NCBI RefSeq assembly: GCF_000768355.1
Contig: NZ_AVPU01000003.1
Coordinates: 62,001-126,000, forward strand
Direction: 5' to 3'
DNA: 64,000 bases
Source: Lysobacter daejeonensis GH1-9
GTDB taxonomy: Bacteria > Pseudomonadota > Gammaproteobacteria > Xanthomonadales > Xanthomonadaceae
This document shows, piece after piece, positions 15,985 to 24,033 of the stretch. How positions within the stretch are numbered: the first letter of the stretch is position 1; each line of letters opens with the position of its first letter. The translations under genes and the position numbers were made by a program. The notes beneath the pieces were generated by a model that was given only the letters and a program-made list of their open reading frames with translations, did not search any database and had not been told where the DNA came from.

Positions 15985-17037
15985 TTACATCACCGCCAGC
16001 GCCTGGTTGGTGAACTGGCCCGGGAACTCCTGTGCGATCTGCACCTTCCGCTCGATGGATTCCACGATGGCGGTTGCGAAGTTCACCCCCGCCATGTCCG
16101 TGCACGCCTGCAGGTTACCCGGGCTGAACACATTCACCTCGAGGATGGTGTCGCCGATGATGTCGATTCCCACCAAGAACATGCCATCAGCCAGAAGCTT
16201 GGGGCGGATCAGTTCGGCCACGCGCAGCTCACGCTCGGATATCTTCACCGCGACGGCCTTACCCCCGGCATGGATGTTGCTGCGGATGTCGTCCTTCGAA
16301 CTGACGCGCCGCATTGCCGCAAACTTCCCGTCCACGCTGAGCGGCCTGCCGTTCATGAGGAAGAATCGGATGTCGCCCTTTTCAGCATCCTTCACGTAGG
16401 ACTGGGCAATCACGTAGCCATCGCGACTGATCGCATCGATCATCTGGTTCAGGTTTGCCGCCGTTTTGGCATTTACCAGGAAAACGCCCTGACCGCCGGA
16501 GCCCTGCAGGGGCTTGAGTACGACCTTGCCGCCATGCTTGCGGGCGAACTTCTTGATGTCCTCCGGCTTGCGGGTGATGAGCGTATCGGCGCGAACCTCG
16601 CGTGGGAAGGACTGGAAGTACAGCTTGTTCATGGCGTGCGACAGCGAGTCCGGATCGTTGAGCACCAGCACACCGCGCTCGATGGCGCGCCGCCCGAACT
16701 GGATGCCGATGTCCTGCGCCCACGGTCGTTCGATGGCATCGTTGGATGGATCATTGCGCAGCATCAGGACGTCGACGTCGTCGATGTCTATCAGCTTGCT
16801 GTTCTTCGCCGCTGCTCGCATGTCCTTGAAGAACCTGTCCAGCGAGCGGGTGCGGGTTTTTGCCGCCGGGACAAAGTGGGCGTGCACGCGCAGTGCATCG
16901 TCTGGGCTGAGGACAAAGTCGTCGGGCGTGATGTAACAGACATCGTGCCCGCGGCGCGACGCCTCATGCGCCAGGACCGTGGTGGTGTAGCGGGGGTACT
17001 CATCCTTGAGTGCATTGACGAAGAAGGCAATGAGCAT
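15985..17037 (-). CDS. Glutathione-synthetase-like ATP-grasp ligase
   Basis: ATP-dependent carboxylate-amine ligase of 350 residues, related to GshB and RimK. It should activate a carboxylate as acyl-phosphate and join it to an amine. Visible features: an N-terminal pre-ATP-grasp domain (AFFVNALKDEYPRYTTTVLA), the nucleotide-binding loop KVVLKPLQGSGGQGVFLV, the acidic DIRFFLMNGRPL strand, and the metal-binding ILEVNVFSPGNLQ (E-x-N) near the end. The C terminus has several residues after the catalytic site and no extra domain. It starts five bases after the stop of the DUF1704 peptidase gene and is the last member of a three-gene operon. True glutathione synthetase is unlikely given this context; the acceptor is probably a peptide or a modified amino acid (inference). 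Confidence 0.85.
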   Translation of the reverse strand: MLIAFFVNALKDEYPRYTTTVLAHEASRRGHDVCYITPDDFVLSPDDALRVHAHFVPAAKTRTRSLDRFFKDMRAAAKNSKLIDIDDVDVLMLRNDPSNDAIERPWAQDIGIQFGRRAIERGVLVLNDPDSLSHAMNKLYFQSFPREVRADTLITRKPEDIKKFARKHGGKVVLKPLQGSGGQGVFLVNAKTAANLNQMIDAISRDGYVIAQSYVKDAEKGDIRFFLMNGRPLSVDGKFAAMRRVSSKDDIRSNIHAGGKAVAVKISERELRVAELIRPKLLADGMFLVGIDIIGDTILEVNVFSPGNLQACTDMAGVNFATAIVESIERKVQIAQEFPGQFTNQALAVM

Positions 17038-17042
17038 GGGAT

Positions 17043-18917
17043 TCAGCCTCGGAGGATTTCGATGAAGGGCGCCCCTGCACGTATCCGGGCTATGCGTGCC
17101 AGGCTCGTGGGGCGGGTAAGGAATTGGGGTTGGACGAGCGGCGGCCGTAAAATCCCGCGCGAACGGAGCTCGTCGACGATTGGGACGTGGTGGGGTGCGA
17201 TCTTTCCGCACCAGAACGGTGTGAGGTCCTGCCCGGTGGCCACGATGGCGAACACCTGGGCAAGTCCGCCCAGGTAGATCGCATCCTTGGTAAGGCCCCC
17301 CGAGCGATGCACACGGGTGGCGATGGAAAACGCCGACTGGGGCTGGAAGCCGTGGCCGTGATGGAGCAGCCGCCATGTTTCGATGAAGTCAGCTCCCTGC
17401 AGCAGGGCTTGCACGGCGACCACCCGTGCGCCGAGCAGGCGCAGCCGCGCGCGGGTCAATCCACCCGCGAGATACTCTGCGAACACGCCTAGCCCTTCCT
17501 GGATGCCCTCGTATCCGGCGAGACCGTTGCCGAAGACCTGCAGCCCCTGCTGGCGGCCGTTGACGCAGGTGAGCACGTGGACGCTGACCTCATGCTGCAA
17601 CAGGGCGTCCAGTCGTGCTGCCGGCATCCTGGTCGCGCTGGATATCAGTAACGCGTTGCCACTGACCATCAAACCGGGGCCAATGTCGTCGCGTATACAG
17701 ACGTCCGCGGCAAAGTCCGGCGAGGCCGCCCGGTACTCGTTGATCAACGCCTCCGCCGCGTGCCGGATGCGCGGGGGACCGATGACCTCGGTGCGCGCGT
17801 TGCCGGCCTCGGCAGGCAAGTCGGTCAGGACGGACTCTGCCAGTGCAAGCAAGTCCGGGTCCACGCCGCCGTACTGCATCAGCGAGGCATGACGGAAGTT
17901 TGGCGTGTTGCGCGCATGCAACAGGGTCAATTGGAGATCAAGCTCGTGCTGTTTCTCGCTGAACACGGACTCAAGCACCGGGTCTTCAACCGCGCGCAGG
18001 TCCACCGAGTAGATGGCACGCTTGGCTTCATCCACGTCTACCGTCAATGGCCGGTAACGGAAGACGGGCGGCTTCGCCGCCTTGTCGGCCATGAACTGCT
18101 CGAATGCCTGCGTGCTGTTGATTGGCGAAACACCCAGCAGGAAGTCGAACGACCGGCTGATCGTATCCAACGCCTCGTCGGCTGCGAGCGCGGCATGCAC
18201 GAAGGAACTGCGTCCCAGGGTTCGCGGGTGCGTCGTCGGTCCAGGCGTGGTCGCGTCCACGAATGCGGCAAAACCGTGCAGTAAGGCATCGAAAACGCTA
18301 GATTCCAGCGCACTGAAGACCTGGGGATAGACGCGCTGCGTCTGCGGCACCCTGTAGACCTGCGGTAGCCCAAGGGACAGGTGTGACACGCCGGGATAGC
18401 GTTCCAGTGTCGCCTCCACCCCCGGCTCCGCGTATACCGCCTCCGCCGGCTCCACCGCGGCAGTGCGCAGATCCAGGCAAATTCCTTCAAGTGCAGTGGC
18501 CAGTGCGTCCGACGCCTCGCGTGCGGGCTGCGCCTGCGACGTGCCGAGCACGAATCGGAATTTCTCCAGCCGGGGGCTGTCCTGCTCGATGCGTTCATCC
18601 GTCGGCAGGTCGTACAAGGAGATCAGCAGGAAGCGGGGGAACTGCTCGCTAAGTCGCTGCAGCAGCGTGTCCAGGATTCCCACGGCCTCGGCATCGGCGT
18701 CGGCATCGCCAGGCCAGATGAGGTGGGTGGGACTGATTGCGGCCACGCGTAGCGCCAGGCCATCGCCGTCGGGCGCGCGTCGGTGCAGCACAACGAACGG
18801 CAAGGGACGGTCCAGATGCACCCGTACGCCCAGCCCCGACTCGTGGCGATACGCTCCCGCCGCATCCAAGTCGGGGGCGGGCGGGTGCTGCCCGGGGTGG
18901 GGTGCGGATCTAGCCAT
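17043..18917 (-). CDS. DUF1704 (QEGLA-motif, MATCAP-like) metallopeptidase
   Basis: Large predicted zinc metallopeptidase of 624 residues in the DUF1704 family, annotated in bacteria as flavohemoglobin expression-modulating QEGLA motif protein. The zinc site is HEVSVH (H442, E443, H447; an HExxxH motif). The name-giving motif is present as QEGLG at 473-477 within GYEGIQEGLGVFAEYL, where the Glu is the probable third ligand. Eukaryotic members (MATCAP) are carboxypeptidases that remove C-terminal tyrosine from tubulin. The N-terminal ~250 residues have no recognisable motif. The ATG at 18917 overlaps the stop of the amidohydrolase-like gene by eight bases, and the ATP-grasp gene begins five bases after the stop. 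Confidence 0.88.
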   Translation of the reverse strand: MARSAPHPGQHPPAPDLDAAGAYRHESGLGVRVHLDRPLPFVVLHRRAPDGDGLALRVAAISPTHLIWPGDADADAEAVGILDTLLQRLSEQFPRFLLISLYDLPTDERIEQDSPRLEKFRFVLGTSQAQPAREASDALATALEGICLDLRTAAVEPAEAVYAEPGVEATLERYPGVSHLSLGLPQVYRVPQTQRVYPQVFSALESSVFDALLHGFAAFVDATTPGPTTHPRTLGRSSFVHAALAADEALDTISRSFDFLLGVSPINSTQAFEQFMADKAAKPPVFRYRPLTVDVDEAKRAIYSVDLRAVEDPVLESVFSEKQHELDLQLTLLHARNTPNFRHASLMQYGGVDPDLLALAESVLTDLPAEAGNARTEVIGPPRIRHAAEALINEYRAASPDFAADVCIRDDIGPGLMVSGNALLISSATRMPAARLDALLQHEVSVHVLTCVNGRQQGLQVFGNGLAGYEGIQEGLGVFAEYLAGGLTRARLRLLGARVVAVQALLQGADFIETWRLLHHGHGFQPQSAFSIATRVHRSGGLTKDAIYLGGLAQVFAIVATGQDLTPFWCGKIAPHHVPIVDELRSRGILRPPLVQPQFLTRPTSLARIARIRAGAPFIEILRG

Positions 18918-19716
18918 GGGCCTGCAGTAACTTTCGACTCGTATCGGCCACATGCGTCATCAGGCCGCGCATCGCCTGCAGCTCGGCGCTATCCGGCTCG
19001 CCAGTCCATTCGTCCATGAAGAACTTCTTGAACTCGATGGCGATGGCACATCCCATTTCGGGGTAGTTCTGGTGCACGAAGCGCGTCAGCTGCCCCTTGC
19101 CTTGAAACGCCACGTTCTCGCGCACATCCAACCGGCGCCCGAGGAAATCGAACTCGCACATGGCGTCTATCAGCGGGTCCAGCAGCCAGCCCCAGCCCTC
19201 GCGCGGCATCGAGAAAGTGCCGATATTGATGTCCGGTGCATCCGCCGAGGGTGTCGCGTCGACCGATGGTCCGGCCCGGCGGTGGTTGTAGCTGTGCACG
19301 TCAAGCAACACGAAGGGGCCTTGCGCGGCCACGTCGTCGAGCAAGTGGCGCATCATTGTGTAGAAGGCCCGGTGGTACCGCAGCGAGCGCTCCATCAAGT
19401 CGGGGTGCGGGGGGGCGCGCCAGACATCCAGCCCCCACGCCTGCTCGGGCGTGGCGTAGATGGCATCAGCTTCGCCCCGGTTCAGGTCGCACTCGAAGCG
19501 GGATGGCACCGGGATGACGTGCGTGGGAATGTCGAGGATCGCCTGGCCGGTAAAAGGGTCCTCTTCGCGCAGGCGCGCCCCTTCTGGTAATGCCATTGCC
19601 GCCTGCACTTCCCGGCGCAGCGCATGGCCATCATGGATGGCCGTTGCCACCACACAGTCGTCGCTACGCTGCAACCGCCACCAGGGCTGGATCGGGCATG
19701 GTTGGTAGGGAGTCAT
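18910..19716 (-). CDS. N-formylglutamate amidohydrolase-like protein
   Basis: Member of the N-formylglutamate amidohydrolase family (PF05013), 268 residues from the ATG at 19716; a TTG at 19728 is an alternative start. Conserved features are the DLNRGEADAIY segment, the FVLLDVHSYNHRR motif whose His probably binds zinc, and DINIGTFSMP. The classical enzyme deformylates N-formyl-L-glutamate at the end of histidine breakdown. No hut genes are nearby here. Instead the gene leads an operon with a DUF1704 peptidase and an ATP-grasp ligase, so its substrate is more likely the product or precursor of that pathway (inference). The divergent neighbour is a CorA-type transporter. Confidence 0.85.
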   Translation of the reverse strand: MTPYQPCPIQPWWRLQRSDDCVVATAIHDGHALRREVQAAMALPEGARLREEDPFTGQAILDIPTHVIPVPSRFECDLNRGEADAIYATPEQAWGLDVWRAPPHPDLMERSLRYHRAFYTMMRHLLDDVAAQGPFVLLDVHSYNHRRAGPSVDATPSADAPDINIGTFSMPREGWGWLLDPLIDAMCEFDFLGRRLDVRENVAFQGKGQLTRFVHQNYPEMGCAIAIEFKKFFMDEWTGEPDSAELQAMRGLMTHVADTSRKLLQAHG

Positions 19717-19873
19717 CACAATTCGCAACGGGCGGGTGACTCCAAGCTAGAACGCCCGGCGTGCACGCCCAGTCGAAACCGCCAATGCATTCAGCCCTCA
19801 TTCGCCTCCGCGTTCACCTGACCTTCGCGACCCGTGGCGAAGATGGCCCCCAAACGGAGGGTCAACGTTTCCC

Positions 19874-20902
19874 ATGCAGAACAATGCCTGCACGCCGCGA
19901 TCGCCATTGATCGCTGAGGCCAACCTGCGCGCCTTCCTGTTCGATGGCGAAGCTGTGGATCGCGATGTCGACCTCGCCGAGGTGGGTGTCAGCGGGCTGA
20001 CCGAACGCCAGTTGCTATGGGTGGACGTTGAGGACACCGACTCCGGCGAAGCCGCCCTCCTGATCGATCCGCTGGTGCGGCAGCTGCAATTGGGGCCGGA
20101 CGCGGCTGAGGTACTGAAGTCACTGGACGGACGTGCGGGCCTGGCCAGCTTCGGTGACTGGTTCCTCGCTCAGGCGGTCGCGGTCGAGCACGAAGGCGGT
20201 TTGCGCTTCAGGGGGCGCGGGCTCGCGATCGTCTGCGGCCACAACGTTGTTGTCAGCCTGCATCGCGGTTCGCTCCATTTCCTGGACGAGTTGCGTGGGC
20301 GCGAGCATGCCGACACCCGCCTCGGCACGCTGAGCGCAGAAAGCTTCACCGCGTCGCTTCTGGGTTGGCTGGTGGACAGCTACCTTCATGCCGTATCCGA
20401 TTTCGAGGCCGCGGTGGACCGCCTGGAGGTGTCCGTCTTGTCAGTGCGGGCACCGCGTCAAAGCCTGCAGGACCTGGTGGACCTGCGCCGCGGTGCATCG
20501 CGCCTGCGTCGCATGCTGGCACCGCATCGGCACGTGTTCGGGGCGATGGCGCGCCCAGACTTCAGGCCGGACGACGCCGGAATTGCCGACAAGCACTTCC
20601 GCGCGCTGGAACAGCGCTTCGAACGCGCCATGGATGCGGTGGAGAACGCCCGGGACCTGGTAGTGGGCAGCTTCGAACTCTTCGCCACCCGCAGCTCCGA
20701 GAGGACCAACGACACCATCCGCACACTGACATTTGTCACCGTGCTGCTGGGCACTCTGTCGGTGGTCGCTGGCACGTTGGGCATGAACTTTGCCGCCCCG
20801 TTCTTCGATACGGGAGGACGCGGTTTCTGGACTGCCTTCGCGGGGATGGCGCTGGTCGCGGTGGCTTCCATCATTGTTGCCCGCTGGCGGCGGTGGATCT
20901 GA
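19874..20902 (+). CDS. CorA/ZntB-family divalent cation transporter
   Basis: Inner-membrane metal-ion channel of the CorA superfamily, 342 residues. A long cytoplasmic alpha/beta and helical domain (about 1-275) precedes two C-terminal membrane helices: LTFVTVLLGTLSVVAGTLGMNF and FWTAFAGMALVAVASIIVA. The signature GMN at the end of the first helix is intact (LGMNFAAPF). The loop after GMN lacks the usual MPE-type acidic sequence, which is nearer to ZntB-like proteins, so zinc or another cation is possible as well as magnesium. The protein functions as a pentamer in characterised relatives. No strong ribosome-binding site stands before the ATG. It is divergent from the amidohydrolase/DUF1704/ATP-grasp operon. 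Confidence 0.88.
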   Translation: MQNNACTPRSPLIAEANLRAFLFDGEAVDRDVDLAEVGVSGLTERQLLWVDVEDTDSGEAALLIDPLVRQLQLGPDAAEVLKSLDGRAGLASFGDWFLAQAVAVEHEGGLRFRGRGLAIVCGHNVVVSLHRGSLHFLDELRGREHADTRLGTLSAESFTASLLGWLVDSYLHAVSDFEAAVDRLEVSVLSVRAPRQSLQDLVDLRRGASRLRRMLAPHRHVFGAMARPDFRPDDAGIADKHFRALEQRFERAMDAVENARDLVVGSFELFATRSSERTNDTIRTLTFVTVLLGTLSVVAGTLGMNFAAPFFDTGGRGFWTAFAGMALVAVASIIVARWRRWI

Positions 20903-21080
20903 TGGTGAAGCCGCCTTCGAGATGAGGTCGCCCAACGCAACATGGCGTCCTGAGGCGTCATGGGCCCCGGGGGCTTCACCGCTCACTTGACCGGCGTCAG
21001 GGCATGGCGGGGCAGCCGCGGCCACCATGGTCAGCATGGTCAGCAGGACCCGATCCTGACGATGTCTGGAGGACCAGTGC

Positions 21081-21320
21081 GTGGAATTTCGCGTTCATTT
21101 TGCCAACGGGCAGCCCGACCTCGGCGCCGTCGAGGCCGCAGTGCTTAGCGCGGACCCCGCGGCATTGGTCGATTTCGATGCCACAGGCGCTGCGCTGCGC
21201 CTCGCAGGCGTGTTTACCGCGGTCGACGTAGTCGTGCTGATGACTCAGGCTGGATACCCGATCACGCCCGAGCAGGTCACCCAGTTGCCGTCGATCTGTT
21301 GCGGCGGGTGCAGCGGCTGA
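21081..21320 (+). CDS. Small heavy-metal-associated-like protein with CCGGCSG tail
   Basis: Soluble protein of 79 residues. The GTG start is well supported by GGAGG eight bases upstream. The predicted order is strand (VEFRVHFANG), helix (DLGAVEAAVLSAD), two strands (ALVDFDATGAALRLAG), helix (AVDVVVLMTQAGY), strand. This is the beta-alpha-beta-beta-alpha-beta order of ferredoxin-like HMA copper-chaperone domains. The usual N-terminal CxxC metal loop is absent; three cysteines instead cluster at the extreme C terminus in ICCGGCSG. A metal-binding or trafficking role is inferred only from fold order and cysteines. It is flanked by a CorA-type gene on the same strand. Confidence 0.7.
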   Translation: MEFRVHFANGQPDLGAVEAAVLSADPAALVDFDATGAALRLAGVFTAVDVVVLMTQAGYPITPEQVTQLPSICCGGCSG

Positions 21321-21388
21321 CTGTCAGCGCGCGTTGGGGTCGGAATGTCCGGCTGGCGTGGCGCCATTCGGTGGTGACGCCAGGGCCG

Positions 21389-21634
21389 TCAGGTCGCCGG
21401 CGAAGCGTGCATCGCCACGTTGAGCTGGTCAATCACCACGATCCAGTCGGCGTCATCCACGCGCTCTTCGCGCAGTAACTCGGCTTGGGCAGGCGTCCAG
21501 AACGGCGCCTCTTCCAGTCGCACGTTGTCGGGCAAGGGCGCGTGGGTGGCGAGGAACTGGCGGATGTCTTCGTGGCTGTTGGGCAGGCCCAACTGGGCGA
21601 AGAGTTCGGAAAACGGATGGACGGGGTGTTCCAT
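21389..21634 (-). CDS. DUF2789 family small protein
   Basis: Conserved soluble protein of 81 residues with unknown function. The sequence MEHPVHPFSELFAQLGLPNS, the IRQFLATHAPLP helix and FWTPAQAELLREERVDDADW match the DUF2789 pattern of a short helical protein. GGAGCC stands directly upstream of the ATG. It ends 68 bases from the convergent small cysteine-tail protein. No membrane segment, cysteine motif or nucleotide-binding motif is visible. Confidence 0.8.
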   Translation of the reverse strand: MEHPVHPFSELFAQLGLPNSHEDIRQFLATHAPLPDNVRLEEAPFWTPAQAELLREERVDDADWIVVIDQLNVAMHASPAT

Positions 21635-21793
21635 GGGGGCTCCGTGCCGCGTTGGCGGGTCGACAGGGCCCAGCGTACCGCCGCCGGTATCAAGACCGCA
21701 TCATCAACCAAGGGGATGCAGTCCGTCCGGGATTGGGTGCCGCGTCCTTGCGGCCAAGTCGTCCCTCTTTGGGGCTCGCTGTTGCAGTGGAGC

Positions 21794-22840
21794 TCAGGCC
21801 GCTTGGCTCTGCGCCTGCGGTGCACCCATCAGGTGGCCATACAGATCCTTGGGGTCGGCCAGCGCCGGAATGATGTCGGCGTCGGCTCCCAGTCCCAATT
21901 CGCGTGCGCAGTCGCGCAGCAGTCGCAAGGCCGAGTAGTCCTCCAGCGCGAAGCCGACCGAGTCGAACACGGTGGTTTCGCTGGCATCGCGGCGCCCCTC
22001 GGCCTGGCCGGTCAGCACCCGCCAGAACTCGGTCACCGCAAAGTCGGCGGGGAGGTGTTGCAGGTCGCCTTCGATGCGGGTCTGCGGCTCGAACTCCACG
22101 AACACGCGCGAGCGTTGCAGCACGCCCGGGTGCAGTTCGGTCTTGCCGGGGCAGTCGCCGCCCACACCATTGACGTGCATGCCCGGCTCCAGCATCTCCG
22201 GGGTCAGGATGGTGGCGTTGGTCTTGTCGGCGGTCACCGTGGTGACGATGTCCGCGCCGCGCACCGCTTCGGCGATGCTGCCGCAACGCACTACGCGCAG
22301 GGTAGGGGCGGCGGCCTGCAGGTGCGCGGTGAGCTTGGCCGTGGCCTCGGTGTCCACGTCATACAGGCGCACCTGATCGATGCCCAGCAGATGGTGGAAG
22401 GCCAGTGCCTGGAATTCGCTCTGCGCGCCGTTACCCACCAGCGCCATCACCTTGCTGTCCGGCCGGGCCAACCGCTTGGCCGCCATCACCGAGGTGCCGG
22501 CGGTGCGCATCGCGGTGGTCAGGGTCAACTCGCTGAGCAGTGTGGGCATGCCGGTGGCGACGTCGGCCAGCACGCCGAAGGCCATCACCGTGGGCAGGCC
22601 TTCGCGGGTGTTCTTGGGGTGGCCGTTGACGTACTTGAAGCTGTAATCGGTGGCGTCGGAGACCGGCATCAGTTCGATGACGCCCACCTCCGAGTGGGAG
22701 GCCAGCCGTGCGCACTTCTCGAAGTCCGGCCAACGGCGGAAATCCGCCTCGAGATACTCGACCATGCGTGCCAGCATCTGCGGCAGGCCATGGGCGGCGA
22801 CGATGCGAGCGACGTCACGGGTGGTCAGCAGAGTGGTCAT
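21794..22840 (-). CDS. Ornithine cyclodeaminase / mu-crystallin family enzyme
   Basis: NAD-dependent enzyme of 348 residues that most likely converts L-ornithine to L-proline and ammonia. Family signatures are FKYVNGHPKNTREGLPTVMA (substrate-binding), TAMRTAGTSVMAAKRLARP, the dinucleotide-binding start VMALVGNGAQSEFQALAF, and HVNGVGGDCPGKTELHP. The length and these segments match ornithine cyclodeaminase rather than the shorter alanine/ketimine reductases. The ATG at 22840 is used; an ATG at 22870 would add ten residues. It is divergent from an Lrp/AsnC regulator across an A+T-rich region with an 11-bp inverted repeat, the usual arrangement for amino-acid-inducible control. Confidence 0.9.
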   Translation of the reverse strand: MTTLLTTRDVARIVAAHGLPQMLARMVEYLEADFRRWPDFEKCARLASHSEVGVIELMPVSDATDYSFKYVNGHPKNTREGLPTVMAFGVLADVATGMPTLLSELTLTTAMRTAGTSVMAAKRLARPDSKVMALVGNGAQSEFQALAFHHLLGIDQVRLYDVDTEATAKLTAHLQAAAPTLRVVRCGSIAEAVRGADIVTTVTADKTNATILTPEMLEPGMHVNGVGGDCPGKTELHPGVLQRSRVFVEFEPQTRIEGDLQHLPADFAVTEFWRVLTGQAEGRRDASETTVFDSVGFALEDYSALRLLRDCARELGLGADADIIPALADPKDLYGHLMGAPQAQSQAA

Positions 22841-22913
22841 GGCGGTCCGAGTGGGAAGTGGTAGGGACATTCTGCCCAGTCGTTCGTCAGGGCAAAACAG
22901 CAAAAATACAAGT

Positions 22914-22958
22914 AAAAAGCCAGAATGATGTTATTTAGTTAAAGTACTCTGGCATTTT
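22914..22958. promoter_or_regulatory. Palindromic operator candidate for the Lrp-type regulator
   Basis: AAAAAGCCAGA (22914-22924) and TCTGGCATTTT (22948-22958) are inverted copies with one mismatch, separated by 23 A+T-rich bases. They stand in the shared promoter region of the ornithine cyclodeaminase and Lrp/AsnC genes, in the most A+T-rich stretch nearby. The spacing of arm centres is about three helical turns, which suits an Lrp dimer or octamer. Confidence 0.6.
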
Positions 22959-22985
22959 GACGCAAGATGAGAGCGTGATGCCGCC

Positions 22986-23405
22986 ATGGACGACCTCGAC
23001 CACCGCTTGATCGCGAAACTCCGGCACAACGCCCGCACCTCCATCGCCGACCTGGCCCAGGCGTTGGGGGTGTCGCGTGGCACGATCACCAACCGCATCG
23101 CCCGGCTGGAGCGCGACGGGGTGATCGCGGGCTACACGCTGCGGTTGCGACCCGATGCCGCGCCCGACGAGATCCACGCGTGGACCGGCGTGGCGGTGGA
23201 GGGCAACCAGCAGGGCGTGATTCGCGCACTGCTGGGCGAACCCGGCGTGGCCGCGCTGCATGACACCAATGGCCGCTGGGACCTGCTCGCCGAGCTGCGC
23301 GTGGGGTCGCTCACCGAGCTTTCGGCCACGTTGGAGCGGATCCGTCGCATCAAGGGCGTCAGCGCCACCGAGACCAGCATCCACCTGCACAGCTTCCGCG
23401 GCTGA
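22986..23405 (+). CDS. Lrp/AsnC-family transcriptional regulator
   Basis: DNA-binding regulator of 139 residues. The N-terminal helix-turn-helix is about 3-60 (LIAKLRHNARTSIADLAQAL and GVSRGTITNRIARLERDGVI). The RAM/AsnC ligand domain follows at about 65-135 (AWTGVAVEGNQQ, VAALHDTNGRWDLLAELRVG, IKGVSATETSIHLHSF). Length and layout are normal for the family, which senses amino acids as oligomers. The divergent ornithine cyclodeaminase gene is the obvious target, with ornithine or arginine as likely effector (inference). A candidate palindromic site lies 28 bases upstream of the start, so autoregulation is also likely. Confidence 0.92.
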   Translation: MDDLDHRLIAKLRHNARTSIADLAQALGVSRGTITNRIARLERDGVIAGYTLRLRPDAAPDEIHAWTGVAVEGNQQGVIRALLGEPGVAALHDTNGRWDLLAELRVGSLTELSATLERIRRIKGVSATETSIHLHSFRG

Positions 23406-23408
23406 GTC

Positions 23409-23885
23409 TCAGGGGCAGCGCACGCGGACCATGCCGTGGTCCAGGTCGCGCAACTGGAGCCCATCCTGCAGCAGTTCGAAGCGGTAGGTGGCCTCGCGGG
23501 TCTCGCCTTCGCCGGTCAGGCGCGCCGCCAGCTGTAGCGTATTGCCCGTGACATGTGCCTGCTCGATCGAGCCACTGCTTTCGTGGAACTGGATGCGGCC
23601 CGCTGACAATGTCAGTCGGCTTTCGTGACCAATTTGGCCACAGGCCTGCTCGTCGATGGCGAAGGTGCCCTGGAAGCGTGCGGGAGCGCCCGAGGTCGCC
23701 TGGGATGGGGGCGAGGGTGTATCGGGCGCGGGAGCAGGGGTTGCCGGCGACGGGTCTGGGGCCGGCTGTGACGGAGACTCCGCGCCGTAGGCGGGCTGTT
23801 CGCCCGTTGACGGCGCTGGGCCGTCGGGTTGCGCGGAACAACCGGCCAGCACAAGAAGGGCAATCAGGGACAGATGGCGATGCAT
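23409..23885 (-). CDS. Small lipoprotein of unknown function
   Basis: Predicted lipid-anchored protein of 158 residues. The ATG at 23885 gives a signal peptide MHRHLSLIALLVLAGC with lipobox LAGC. About 50 Pro/Ala/Ser-rich residues form a spacer. The C-terminal ~90 residues (RFQGTFAIDEQACGQIGHES through YRFELLQDGLQLRDLDHG) have the strand pattern of a small beta-barrel, with one internal cysteine and one near the end that could form a disulfide. I do not recognise the family. It is convergent with the Lrp-type gene, three bases away, and divergent from a zinc-finger gene. Confidence 0.7.
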   Translation of the reverse strand: MHRHLSLIALLVLAGCSAQPDGPAPSTGEQPAYGAESPSQPAPDPSPATPAPAPDTPSPPSQATSGAPARFQGTFAIDEQACGQIGHESRLTLSAGRIQFHESSGSIEQAHVTGNTLQLAARLTGEGETREATYRFELLQDGLQLRDLDHGMVRVRCP

Positions 23886-24033
23886 GCCTGATTCCAGCAC
23901 GGGGGGATTCCACCGTGGCGACTCCCTTGTGATCGCGTGGTCAAGGGCCAGGCGATTCAATGGGCATCATTCAATCGATGTTCGGACCCCAGGCGTATGC
24001 TTGAAGACCAGACAGCGAAACCCGGAGACAGCC

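Noticed and set aside
18910-19716. Histidine-degradation (hut) gene cluster
   Set aside because: Only the formylglutamate-amidohydrolase-like gene is present; no urocanase, histidase, imidazolonepropionase or HutC is nearby.
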